Source: Poriferisodalis sp965221195
GTDB taxonomy: Bacteria; Actinomycetota; Acidimicrobiia; Acidimicrobiales; Poriferisodalaceae
DNA length: 64,000 nt
Direction of reading: 5' to 3'
Assembly: GCA_965221195.1 (NCBI GenBank)
Contig: OZ244864.1
Location: 1,178,001-1,242,000, forward strand
The stretch's first letter is position 1; the number at the start of each line of letters is the position of its first letter. Positions 28,326 through 36,362 of this stretch are shown here, piece after piece. Below the pieces are notes generated by a model, which was given only the letters and a program-made list of their open reading frames with translations, was not told where the DNA came from and did not search any database. Made by a program: the position numbers and the translations under genes.

Positions 28326-29498
28326 TCAGGCGTTTGAACGTCGGATGAACCGGTCAAACATTGGGACAGTGAAGTCGATGATGCCGTGGCGAGGCGAATA
28401 GCACAGGCCCCGCTTGATGAGAGTGTCCCGGTGGGGGCCAACTTGGGTGGTGGTCTTGCCCATCGCTGCTGCGACGCTGCCGGAAGCATAAGGGCCTGGT
28501 CCCAACGAAGCCATCGCAGCGAGGTAAGCGCGCTCAGCCTCGGTAGCTCGGCCGATGCGGGCGCGGAAGAAGCCAGTGTCAAGTTCGTGAACAGCCATCG
28601 GTACTGCTTTTTCAACATCTGCGGCGGTTATGTGATCTAAACCCTCGGCGATGTCCCACGTTTGCTTGCCAAACTCTTGCAGGAAATAGGGGTAGCCGTC
28701 CGTCAGGTTGACGATGTGCTCCAGTGCGTCGGACTGCCAGTACACGCCCTCGTCTGCGGCAGGTGCGCGCAGCGCTTCGCAGGCTTCGTCCGCGGGCAAG
28801 TTGTCGATGACTGGGAAGGAGAAAAGACGCTCGGCATACGACCTAGCTTCACCGGCCAACGAAGGCAGCGATGGTAAACCGGCACCGGCGATCATGAAGG
28901 GCAGTTGATCTTGGTTGATGCGGTGCAGGCTCATGATGAGCGAAGTGAGTTCGTCTTGGCTGAGGTATTGGGCTTCGTCAATGGTGAACAAGACACCGGT
29001 GTTTTGTGTCTGAGCTAACTTACCGATTGCTGTGAAGAGGTCGGCTAGGTCGTCATTGAGCGCTCCCGAATCGGCGAAACCCGCAATGGGATCGAAGCTG
29101 AGCGCGAGTTCGCTGCCGTCAGGCAGGTTCCATCTCGCAGAGAAGGAGCGCAAGATGCCCAAGGCCCGCCGAACATGCTTACCAGCGCGGCGAGCAGCCG
29201 ACAATCGCAGAAGAGCCTTGCGGGTGAGTTCGGCCATGGACCCGACGAAGCACTGGTTCTCTGCGGCTTCGGTTGGCACATGTATCCATCCGTGGGATTC
29301 CGCTGTTCGTCCGAACTCGCGCAGCAGCACTGTCTTGCCGACGCCTCGCAGGCCGGTGAGCATCAGGCTCTTAGCCGACCGGCCGATAGCCAGCCGTTGG
29401 ACCGCGACATCAATTTCGTCAAGCTGGGTGTCACGTCCGACGAGAGCAGGGGGAGGGGACCCCGCGCCCGGGCTGTATGGGTTGCGTACCGGATCCAC
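28326..29498 (-). CDS. AAA ATPase with C-terminal winged-helix-like region (AAA_16/Orc-Cdc6-like)
   Basis: A 390-residue P-loop ATPase of the STAND/AAA_16 type common in actinobacteria. Walker A is LTGLRGVGKTVLLREF (~residues 47-62), Walker B is VLFTIDEAQYL and a sensor strand is PFMIAGAGLPSL. The C-terminal ~70 residues (RAYLAAMASLGPGPYASGSVAAAMGKTTTQ..RDTLIKRGLCY) look like a winged helix, so DNA binding is likely. The GTG start (29498) lies 15 bases from a perfect 17-bp palindrome; a TTATAT about 5 bases before the GTG suggests a very short or absent leader. The role is unknown; autoregulation through the palindrome is inference. Confidence 0.8.
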   Translation of the reverse strand: MDPVRNPYSPGAGSPPPALVGRDTQLDEIDVAVQRLAIGRSAKSLMLTGLRGVGKTVLLREFGRTAESHGWIHVPTEAAENQCFVGSMAELTRKALLRLSAARRAGKHVRRALGILRSFSARWNLPDGSELALSFDPIAGFADSGALNDDLADLFTAIGKLAQTQNTGVLFTIDEAQYLSQDELTSLIMSLHRINQDQLPFMIAGAGLPSLPSLAGEARSYAERLFSFPVIDNLPADEACEALRAPAADEGVYWQSDALEHIVNLTDGYPYFLQEFGKQTWDIAEGLDHITAADVEKAVPMAVHELDTGFFRARIGRATEAERAYLAAMASLGPGPYASGSVAAAMGKTTTQVGPHRDTLIKRGLCYSPRHGIIDFTVPMFDRFIRRSNA

Positions 29499-29513
29499 AC
29501 ACTGAATATAACA

Positions 29514-29556
29514 ATCTGCGGCGTTTATAAGAGATCACGTTATAAACGCCGCAGAT
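29514..29556. promoter_or_regulatory. Perfect 17-bp inverted repeat, likely operator
   Basis: ATCTGCGGCGTTTATAA at 29514-29530 is followed, after 9 bases, by its exact reverse complement at 29540-29556. It sits directly upstream of the AAA ATPase start and 124 bases before the divergent aminotransferase. No T-run flanks either side, so a terminator is unlikely. A binding site for the winged-helix ATPase itself is the simplest guess. Confidence 0.75.
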
Positions 29557-29680
29557 CCTTAAAAACTCCGTTTCAGCATCCTGCTGTGCTGATGTTCAGG
29601 CTGTTTTGTAGCTTCGTCCGCGTGAAGTGGTATAGCAAGCAGAAAGCACAGCCAGGCGAGCACAAGTCAGGGCAAGCACA

Positions 29681-30916
29681 GTGATGAGCGCTGGGCCCAC
29701 TGGGGTATCAACTGCCTGGAGCGGGCCTTGGCTGCTGGATCCAGAGGTTCTGCATCTCAACCACGGGTCTTTTGGTGCTACGCCTGCGGTGGTACTTGAA
29801 GCCCAGCAGGCCATCCGCACCCGTATCGAGGCCAATCCAACCCGGTTTTTTCTCGAAGGTGAGTACCAAGACTTACTCGATAAGGCTCGTCGTGTCGTCG
29901 CTCGCTTCGTGGGTGCCGACGACGCAGGGCTGGTGTTTGTGACCAACGCCACGGCTGGGGTCAATGCCGTGCTGCGCTCGCTGGAGCCGAGTCTGTCGCC
30001 CGGCGATGAGATCTTGATAACCGATCACGAGTACAACGCCTGCACCAACGCAGCATTCGTGTCGGCTTCGCGAGCCGGCGCTGTCGTGACTACCGCAACG
30101 GTGCCTTTCCCACTCAAGAGTCGCAGCGAGGTGGCTGATGCGGTGCTCAGCGCGGTCACCGACCGCACGCGTGTCCTGCTGATTGATGCAGTGACCTCGC
30201 CGACGGGCCTGGTGATGCCAGTGACAGAGCTTGCAACGCAGCTAGAACCTGACATTCGAGTGATGGTTGATGCGGCACACGCACCCGGCATGATCGACTT
30301 CGACGTAACGAGACTAGGTGCCTCCTACGTCACTGCCAACTGCCACAAGTGGATGTGCTCAGCAAAGGGCGCTGCGTTCTTGTGGGTGGCTGCCGACCGG
30401 CGAGAAGGCCTTTATCCCGCAGTCATCAGCCACGGCTACAACGGCGGCTGGCCGTCGGGCGGAGGCCACTTGCATGAACAGTTCGATTGGACCGGTACTC
30501 ACGATCCCACCCCTTGGCTCACCGTGCCGGATGCGCTGGGCGCTATTGAGGCAATGCATCCCGACGGCTGGCCCGGTGTCAGGGCAACGATCCGCAAGCT
30601 GTGCTTGGAGGGTCGGCGCAAGCTCATCGAGACGCTCGAGATCACCGAACCTGCACCTGACGACATGATCGGTGCCATCGCCAGCGTGCCATTGCCGGCT
30701 GCTAACAACTCAGGATCGGTGATCTTCGACCCGCTAATGGCGGCGCTGCGAGACCGCCACGGCATTGAAGTGCCGCTGTTCACTTGGCCAGCGCCACCCG
30801 AGCGCGTATTGCGGATATCAGCACATCTCTATAACCACCCCGAGGACTACGACCTGCTTGCCCAGGCACTCGCGACGGAACTGTCCGCTGAGCGCAGCAG
30901 CGGTTCATCTCACTGA
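29681..30916 (+). CDS. Aminotransferase class V (isopenicillin-N epimerase-like)
   Basis: A 411-residue PLP enzyme of fold type I, class V. Family marks are LHLNHGSFGATPAVV at the N-terminus, FVTNATAGVNAVLRSL, LITDHEYNACTNA, the cofactor Asp/His in VMVDAAHAPGM and the PLP lysine in TANCHKWMCSAKG. HLHEQFDWTGTHDPTPWL and LRISAHLYNHPEDYDLLA complete the isopenicillin-N epimerase/CefD-like pattern. In most bacteria such proteins are not linked to beta-lactams and their substrate is unknown; no biosynthetic neighbours are present here. GTG at 29681 is followed directly by ATG at 29684, and either may be used. Confidence 0.88.
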   Translation: MMSAGPTGVSTAWSGPWLLDPEVLHLNHGSFGATPAVVLEAQQAIRTRIEANPTRFFLEGEYQDLLDKARRVVARFVGADDAGLVFVTNATAGVNAVLRSLEPSLSPGDEILITDHEYNACTNAAFVSASRAGAVVTTATVPFPLKSRSEVADAVLSAVTDRTRVLLIDAVTSPTGLVMPVTELATQLEPDIRVMVDAAHAPGMIDFDVTRLGASYVTANCHKWMCSAKGAAFLWVAADRREGLYPAVISHGYNGGWPSGGGHLHEQFDWTGTHDPTPWLTVPDALGAIEAMHPDGWPGVRATIRKLCLEGRRKLIETLEITEPAPDDMIGAIASVPLPAANNSGSVIFDPLMAALRDRHGIEVPLFTWPAPPERVLRISAHLYNHPEDYDLLAQALATELSAERSSGSSH

Positions 30917-30977
30917 AAAGTCGCAAGAAGCGAACAATCGTCCGGCAACGCAGACATGAGACCTGACGAGAGGGTTT

Positions 30978-31036
30978 GCAAAAGCATGGACAGATTGATT
31001 GCAAAATCCTAAGCAAAATCGTTGCAAAATCCTAAG
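30978..31036. repeat. GCAAAA repeat cluster and 15-bp direct repeat upstream of the DUF4143 gene
   Basis: GCAAAA occurs at 30978, 31001, 31013 and 31024, spaced 23, 12 and 11 bases. TTGCAAAATCCTAAG occurs exactly twice, at 30999-31013 and 31022-31036. The near-helical spacing suggests an operator array on one face of the DNA. The second copy includes a possible TTG start of the downstream gene. Confidence 0.6.
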
Positions 31037-31057
31037 TGGGCTGCTATTTCGGTAACG

Positions 31058-32314
31058 GTGGAATACATCTCGCGTATCGGGGACGACGTTCTGGCTACCC
31101 GATTGGGTTCTGCACCAATGGTGGTGATTGAGGGACCGCGCGCAAGCGGCAAAACAGAGTTGGCTAGACGCCAAGCCGCAAGTGTGTTGCGATTCGACGT
31201 AGACGATGCCGCGCGAGCAGCGGCCGAATTGAACCCTTCGGCCATTCTTGACTTACCGCGGCCGATCCTGCTCGACGAATGGCAGTTTGCGCCCCGAATC
31301 TGGAACGAGGCCAGGCGTCGGAGCGATGATGCAGGCGGTGTCGGGCATTTCATCTTGACCGGCTCAGCAGTCCCACCCGATGATCACACGCGGCATTCAG
31401 GCGTTGGGAGGGTGTCTCGCTTCAGGCTGCGTCCGATGTCGCTGTTCGAACTCGGTCACTCAACCGGTGAAGCTTCCCTCGCTGCACTCTTCGGCGGTGC
31501 CTCAGCTCATGGCACGGGGAGACCTGAAATCGTCTTGTCCGACGTCATCGAAATGGTTTGCCGGGGTGGGTGGCCTGCCACTGTTGCCAACGATTCAGCA
31601 TCGGCAATCGACTACGTGCGTGACCAGATCGAAGAGATCTGCCGTACCGATATTGCCGCTCTCGAAGGACGCCGCCACGACCCAGTGCGGATGCGTCAGT
31701 TGCTGGTCTCGCTGGCTCGCAACGTGGCAACCGAAGTGACGCTGGAAACCTTGAGTACCGATGTCGCCGAAGCTGGTGAGAAGATCGCCACGGAGACTGT
31801 TGCGGCGTACCTAAGGTCGCTGCAGCGACTCTTTGTCTTAGAAGAGCAACGCCACTGGTCTGTCAGCTTGCGTTCTCGCTCGCGTCTACGCAAGTCGTCG
31901 AAACGTCATTTTGCAGACCCCTCCTTGGCCGCCGCAGCGCTTGGCGCAGGTGCGTCCCGTCTGGGGCGTGACACCGAACTGCTGGGCCTGCTCTTTGAGT
32001 CGCTGGTGGTGAGGGATCTGCGTATCTACGCCGAGCCGTTGCGAGCGTCGGTCTTCCATTACCGAGACAACACCGGCTTGGAGGTAGACGCAATCGTCGA
32101 GCGCCCTGACGGCAGTTGGATCGCCGCAGAGGTGAAGCTCGGCGGCGAGCGTGCCATAGAAGCAGCAGTGTGCAGTCTCTTGAGGCTGCAAGAACGCGTC
32201 AACACCGACCACATCGGCCAGCCGGCCAGACTGTTGGTAGTCACCGCAACTGGGTATCCCTATACGCGCCCCGATGGTGTGTCAGTAATCCCGCTCACGG
32301 CCCTTGGCCCTTGA
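31058..32314 (+). CDS. ATP-binding protein with DUF4143 domain (AAA_14)
   Basis: A ~418-residue P-loop ATPase of the AAA_14/DUF4143 family. Walker A is VVIEGPRASGKTELARR, Walker B is ILLDEWQFAPRIW and the sensor is HFILTGSAVP. The C-terminal half carries the DUF4143 nuclease-like pattern: LLFESLVVRDLRIYAE, SVFHYRDNTGLEVDAIVE and WIAAEVKLGG, where the D...ExK resembles a PD-(D/E)XK core. GTG at 31058 is taken as start; a TTG at 31022 within the direct repeat is the alternative. The family is widespread and of unknown function, sometimes suggested to act in toxin-antitoxin or defence settings. Confidence 0.85.
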   Translation: MEYISRIGDDVLATRLGSAPMVVIEGPRASGKTELARRQAASVLRFDVDDAARAAAELNPSAILDLPRPILLDEWQFAPRIWNEARRRSDDAGGVGHFILTGSAVPPDDHTRHSGVGRVSRFRLRPMSLFELGHSTGEASLAALFGGASAHGTGRPEIVLSDVIEMVCRGGWPATVANDSASAIDYVRDQIEEICRTDIAALEGRRHDPVRMRQLLVSLARNVATEVTLETLSTDVAEAGEKIATETVAAYLRSLQRLFVLEEQRHWSVSLRSRSRLRKSSKRHFADPSLAAAALGAGASRLGRDTELLGLLFESLVVRDLRIYAEPLRASVFHYRDNTGLEVDAIVERPDGSWIAAEVKLGGERAIEAAVCSLLRLQERVNTDHIGQPARLLVVTATGYPYTRPDGVSVIPLTALGP

Positions 32315-32416
32315 GCTGTCTCACGGTCCGGCTCCTCGCTGGCTGCTGCCGGGAGGAGCAGCCTGATCGAGTCAGGCGCTGCTGAGTCGGTCAAGGGGTT
32401 TGCCGAGGAGGACTTC

Positions 32417-33298
32417 CTAGTCCGGGTTGGTGGAGTTGTTGGCGGGGTAGAGCTCTCGCCAGTCGAGCTGGTCGTCTTTGGGCAGTCTGGCGTTAATCGG
32501 TTCCATGTCGGCCAGTAACTGGTCGGCAGCTTCGTTGCCGATGGCGGTCCAATGTGCTCCATCGAGTCGATCCGTGGTCGCTTCGATCTCAGCGCGACCG
32601 GCGAAGCCCGCATCGGTGGCCTTGCCAACGGCATCCACCCAGCCGCGTCGCCGGAGCCGTTCGACTGCAGCCACAGCCTCGGTTGTGGACCACCCAGCTT
32701 CGGTTTGTATCCACTCGCTGGGCGCTTCATCGACGACGACGTGAGACACCACCGATTCGCAGCCGTCCAGTCCGGCTGACGCCAGAGCTATCAGATGGCA
32801 GCCGCTGCGGTACTCGCGCAGCAAAGTGCAGCCGTGCCACAGTGCCAAGTGTGGCACGTCGGGCCATTCCAACGATGCCCAGCCCGCAAAGAGCATCCTC
32901 CCGACCGGATCGGCAGCATCGCAGGCAGCTCGTACAACTTCGGCGCTGCGACACACGGCTTCGCTGTGTGCCAGTTCGCCTAACTCGCGCCGCAGAGCGA
33001 CATCCATCGCCGCATAGCGGGCTGTTAGCACGTTGCTTGGAGTTGAGAACGTCCACGCGTCCGGGATTGCGCGCTGCACTCTCACAGGCGCGTAATAGAA
33101 AAACAACGACTCCACCACGCTGGCTGGCACCGGCCCCACAGGTGCCACGCGCGTAGCGAAGTAGTTCATCCAGAAGCCTCGCAACCCTGTCGCCGCACCC
33201 GCTTCGCGCACTTCAGGTGCCCAGTAACACAATTGGTGATAACGCTCTACGCATTCCCACATAAGCCGCGCCCGCTGCTTGGGAGAGTTCGACCTCAC
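32417..33298 (-). CDS. SCO6745 family protein
   Basis: A 293-residue protein matching the actinobacterial SCO6745 family, which is of unknown function. Recognisable stretches are MWECVERYHQLCYWAPEVRE, GLRGFWMNYFATRVAPVGPV, SLFFYYAPVRVQRAIPDAW, and GWASLEWPDVPHLALWHG with HLIALASAGLDGCES. The C-terminal third (SEWIQTEAGWSTTEAVAAVE..LRRRGWVD) reads like a winged-helix of the MarR kind. The GTG at 33298 lies 9 bases after the truncated haemoglobin stop, so the two form an operon. Confidence 0.82.
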   Translation of the reverse strand: MRSNSPKQRARLMWECVERYHQLCYWAPEVREAGAATGLRGFWMNYFATRVAPVGPVPASVVESLFFYYAPVRVQRAIPDAWTFSTPSNVLTARYAAMDVALRRELGELAHSEAVCRSAEVVRAACDAADPVGRMLFAGWASLEWPDVPHLALWHGCTLLREYRSGCHLIALASAGLDGCESVVSHVVVDEAPSEWIQTEAGWSTTEAVAAVERLRRRGWVDAVGKATDAGFAGRAEIEATTDRLDGAHWTAIGNEAADQLLADMEPINARLPKDDQLDWRELYPANNSTNPD

Positions 33299-33307
33299 GA
33301 GTCTGCC

Positions 33308-33853
33308 TTACGAGTCTGTTTGAGGAGAGGGTTGGTTTGTAGGGGGCTGGTTGATGATGTGAGTGGCGGCGTTATCGAAGTGAGCGAACATGGCTTGGGC
33401 TATGTCAGGGTTGAGCGGCGATCCGTCTGGTAGCCGAGCCGCTTTGAGCGATGCCAGCATGTGGCGCATCCATGCATCGCGTTCTGGCTGACCGATGGCG
33501 AACGGCATGTGACGCATCCGCAGCCGAGGATGACCGCGCTTGGCGCTGTAGTCGGCCGGTCCGCCCCAGTACTGGGCCAAAAAACTCGCCAGCCGGTGCC
33601 GAGACGGACCGAGATCCGCCGGATACATCGGACGCAATAAGTCGTCCTTTTCGACTGATCCATAAAACCGACCCACTAGCTCATCGAAGAACTGCTGGCC
33701 TCCGACCGCAGCGAACACCGTCGGAGGCTGCTCGATGTGCTGGGCCAACCGGCCGCCAAGCGTCAGCCCGCCCGCACCCCATTCCTCGGGGCGCTGCGGT
33801 GAGTGCTCGTTCGCTGGGCTGGCATTGGCTGGGCTGGCATTCGACTTGGTCAC
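33308..33853 (-). CDS. glbO: Group II truncated haemoglobin
   Basis: A 181-residue globin; the core (~60-165) is a group II truncated haemoglobin. Signatures: GGQQFFDELVGRFYGSV with the B10 Tyr, LLRPMYPADL, RLASFLAQYWGGPADYSAKRG, LRMRHMPFAIG with the proximal His, and RDAWMRHM with the G8 Trp. These proteins bind O2 and react with NO or peroxides. The GTG at 33853 gives an N-terminal tail of ~40 residues containing a duplicated ASPAN; a longer upstream frame seems not to be coding. First gene of an operon with the SCO6745 protein and divergent from the candidate selenoprotein. Confidence 0.88.
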   Translation of the reverse strand: MTKSNASPANASPANEHSPQRPEEWGAGGLTLGGRLAQHIEQPPTVFAAVGGQQFFDELVGRFYGSVEKDDLLRPMYPADLGPSRHRLASFLAQYWGGPADYSAKRGHPRLRMRHMPFAIGQPERDAWMRHMLASLKAARLPDGSPLNPDIAQAMFAHFDNAATHIINQPPTNQPSPQTDS

Positions 33854-33947
33854 GGTGCTCAGGTTAAAAGACAACGCAGCAGCACTGGGTCTCTTGTTGC
33901 GCTGCGCGCGTAGGGTCTCTTGGTGCCGGCCAACACTAGGAGGCACA

Positions 33948-34937
33948 GTGACCCAGACAAAACAGCCCCAGACAGACCAGCCTCAGACAAGCCAGTCAGC
34001 TCAGCCTCAGCGGGCAACCGACGGGCGCAGGCCAACTAGACGCCGTGCATACAGATCGCACCTGAGCTATATCGACAAGTCACGTGAGTACTACGCCGCG
34101 CAGGGCTATCCGCAGCCGTATGAGTGGGCGTACAGCCATGAGGTTGCTTTGGCACCGCTGCCGAAGCCGTTGTCGGAATGCACCGTGGGGCTGGTCACTA
34201 CCTCGTTCTTTGAGAAGGGCCGTGAGCCGGCAGGTGTGCCGACAGCTCGGCCTAAGCAACCGTACGCGGCCCGCTGCGACGACGCTCTCGACGGTTTGTA
34301 CAACCGCGATCTTTTCTGGGACAAAGACAGCACGCACACCGACGACCTCGACACATACCTGCCCATCAACCGGTTGCGCGAGTTTGCGGCCACCGGGCGC
34401 ATTGGCGCGTTGTCGGAGCGCTTCTATGGGATCCCAACCGACTACAGCCACCGGCGCACTCAACGCAACGACTCACCCCGCATTGTGGAATGGATGCGCG
34501 AAGACGGTGTGGATGCCGCTTTTTTGGTGCCGCTCTGACCGGTCTGCCATCAGACCGTGAGTCTGGCCGCACGCCATCTTGAAGAAGCCGGCATCCCGAC
34601 GGTGATTGCTGGCAGTGCCCGCGACATCGTCGAGGAGTGCGGCGTTGCCCGTTTTGTCTTCACCGATTTCCCGCTGGGGAATCCAACCGGCAAACCCGGC
34701 GACGTTGACATGCAGCGCGCCATCGTGGGCACTGCGCTGGATTTGCTCATCCACGCTTGGATGCCTCGCACCACGGTGCAGACGCCGTTTGTGTGGGATG
34801 CAGACGACAACGACGGCTGGCGTAACCGCTTCATGCGTGTTGACGACTCAAATCGTGCTGCGTTGGCCGCGGCTGGCCTCACGCGTCGGCGCGACCAAGC
34901 CAGCGCAAAGGCCGACGGACGCGCCCGGACAAGCTGA
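33948..34937 (+). CDS. GrdB-like (glycine/sarcosine/betaine reductase selenoprotein B family) protein with in-frame TGA, candidate Sec197
   Basis: One 330-codon frame from GTG 33948 (preceded by AGGAGG) to TGA 34937, interrupted only by TGA at 34536-34538, codon 197. Before the TGA: ..EDGVDAAFLVPL; after it, same frame: PVCHQTVSLAARHLEEAG, GSARDIVEECGVARFVFTDF, PLGNPTGKPGD. From memory, relatives have Cys-Pro-Val-Cys at this site, so the TGA replaces the first Cys and gives U-P-V-C, a redox motif. Conservation continues to the C-terminus with no frame change. The N-terminal ~35 residues are a Gln/Thr/Pro-rich tail. Readthrough is supported by hairpins just after the TGA. The alternative is a nonsense-mutated pseudogene. 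Confidence 0.8.
34539..34565 (+). promoter_or_regulatory. Candidate bacterial SECIS hairpins after the in-frame TGA
   Basis: Two mutually exclusive hairpins share CAGAC. The first is a perfect 7-bp stem CGGTCTG (34540-34546) / CAGACCG (34551-34557) with loop CCAT. The second is CAGAC (34551-34555) / GTCTG (34561-34565) with loop CGTGA, starting 17 bases after the TGA and having G as second loop base. The second meets the usual bacterial SECIS rules on loop distance (16-37 nt) and loop guanine. Confidence 0.5.
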
Positions 34938-35039
34938 GCCAATCCACCCGAACGAGCCAATCCGCCTAGTCAGTCCGTTGAGCTAGTCCGCTTGGACGAA
35001 CTCCAATACGGTTGTGTCGGAATAGGACTCGGAGTACGA

Positions 35040-35369
35040 CTACGAGTCGGGTTCGTCGCCGCTGGTTTCGCCGAGGCTCTCGAGGCTTGAGGGCGTCAAG
35101 TTTGAGGCGAACTTCGACATGTTGTCGGTGAGCGCGCTGATGAGCTGCTCTACGAACTGCGGCGACATGTTGACCCGCTGCACGACGACACCGCGCCGAG
35201 ACGACTGACTGTCGCTGAAGTCCAGCCGAATGAAGTCAAGTGTGAACTCGTACGGCGAGTGACGCACCACGGCGAAGTTCGACCACACACCCGCTTCAAG
35301 TTCAGGAGGAAGGCGGATCTGCAGTTGAGTCCCGTCCGGCATTGATTCTGCGGGGGTTCCTTCAGTCAC
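35040..35369 (-). CDS. DUF3467 domain protein
   Basis: A 109-residue soluble protein matching DUF3467. Typical segments are QIRLPPELEAGVWSNFAVV, SPYEFTLDFIRLDF and VVVQRVNMSPQFVEQLISALTDNM. The function of the family is unknown. The GTG start (35369) follows the ABC permease stop by 36 bases on the same strand, so it may be transcribed with that operon. The C-terminus is acidic. Confidence 0.82.
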   Translation of the reverse strand: MTEGTPAESMPDGTQLQIRLPPELEAGVWSNFAVVRHSPYEFTLDFIRLDFSDSQSSRRGVVVQRVNMSPQFVEQLISALTDNMSKFASNLTPSSLESLGETSGDEPDS

Positions 35370-35405
35370 CCTCCGAACGCTACACGCGAGTGCGTGAGCG
35401 GCCTC

Positions 35406-36362
35406 TCAGCGTTCTTCGCGTCGATACGGCAGCGTCAGCGCAGCCGGAGCGGGACTTGGGCGGTGCCGAGCGCGAAAGCTGATCGCAATCAGTACCACCA
35501 CCGTAAGCAGAAACGGCAAAATCCCCAGCAGCGCAGGCGAGATGGTGTTGATCTCCAGTCCGAAGATCGTGAGATCGAAGGTCTGGACTCGTGGCTGCAA
35601 CGCCAGTGTGAAGCCGAATAGCAGCGATCCTGCCGCTAGTCGCCCTGGGCGCCAAGCACCGAAAATCACCAGAGCCACGGCGATCCAGCCTCTCCCGGCG
35701 ATCAAGCCTTCCGTCCAGCCCGCAGCCATGTACAGCGAAAGAAACGAGCCCGCCGCACCGGCCAACGCTCCGCCGACCAGCACCGCACCGGTGCGGAGCA
35801 TGGTGACTGAGTGGCCGACCGAATCGGTGGTGGATGCCGACTCGCCAACTGCCCGCAGCGCCAGTCCGAGCCGGGTACGGCTCAGCACGAACCAAGCGGC
35901 TAACCCGAGCGCGCCCGCTAGATACACCACCGGAGGTTGATCGAACAAGATCGGCCCCGCCCAAGGGATGTCTGCCAGACCGACGACGCTGAGATCGGTG
36001 AACACCGCATCGGCACGCTCCCTTGCTGCGTCTTGGCCTATGAATGCAGCAAACCCGACCCCCCCGATGGTAAGGGCGAGGCCCGACACGACCTGCCCCG
36101 CCCCCATGATCACGCTGACTATTGCGTGGACAGCCGCTGTAGCCATGCCCACTAGGGCCGCTACGGCGAAGCCGACCCAAGGACGGTCGGTGGCGAGGGC
36201 CGCCATGAAGCCTGTCACGGCGCCCATGGCCATCATCCCCTCAACGCCGAGGTTGAGAACGCCAGACCGTTCGGCGATGAGCTCACCCAAGCCAGCTAGG
36301 TACACCAAGGTGGCGAACTGCACTGTTGCCACCAGCAGGCCGATGATCGCTTCTTCAGACAT
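35406..36362 (-). CDS. ABC transporter permease (BMP-type nucleoside importer, second permease)
   Basis: A 318-residue permease of the BPD_transp_2 family with about 9 hydrophobic segments. Family marks: TLVYLAGLGELIAERSGVLNLGVEGMMAMGAVTGF near the N-terminus, VSGLALTIGGVGFAAFIG, and the EAA-like LRAVGESASTTDSVG. It matches the NupQ/YufQ side of purine nucleoside importers. The ATG at 36362 overlaps the upstream permease by 8 bases. It pairs with the permease at 36355-37524 to form the transmembrane channel. Confidence 0.9.
   Translation of the reverse strand: MSEEAIIGLLVATVQFATLVYLAGLGELIAERSGVLNLGVEGMMAMGAVTGFMAALATDRPWVGFAVAALVGMATAAVHAIVSVIMGAGQVVSGLALTIGGVGFAAFIGQDAARERADAVFTDLSVVGLADIPWAGPILFDQPPVVYLAGALGLAAWFVLSRTRLGLALRAVGESASTTDSVGHSVTMLRTGAVLVGGALAGAAGSFLSLYMAAGWTEGLIAGRGWIAVALVIFGAWRPGRLAAGSLLFGFTLALQPRVQTFDLTIFGLEINTISPALLGILPFLLTVVVLIAISFRARHRPSPAPAALTLPYRREER

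Noticed and set aside
29514..29556. Palindrome as a rho-independent terminator
   Set aside because: No T-run follows on either strand and it lies at the start, not the end, of the ATPase gene.
29681..30916. Isopenicillin-N epimerase in a beta-lactam cluster
   Set aside because: No penicillin biosynthetic genes are nearby; the family is broad and mostly unrelated to beta-lactams.
34536..34538. TGA as the true end of the GrdB-like gene, with a second gene starting at 34557
   Set aside because: Both parts are in the same frame and together form one family-length protein; the second part has no own ribosome site and starts in the middle of a conserved domain.
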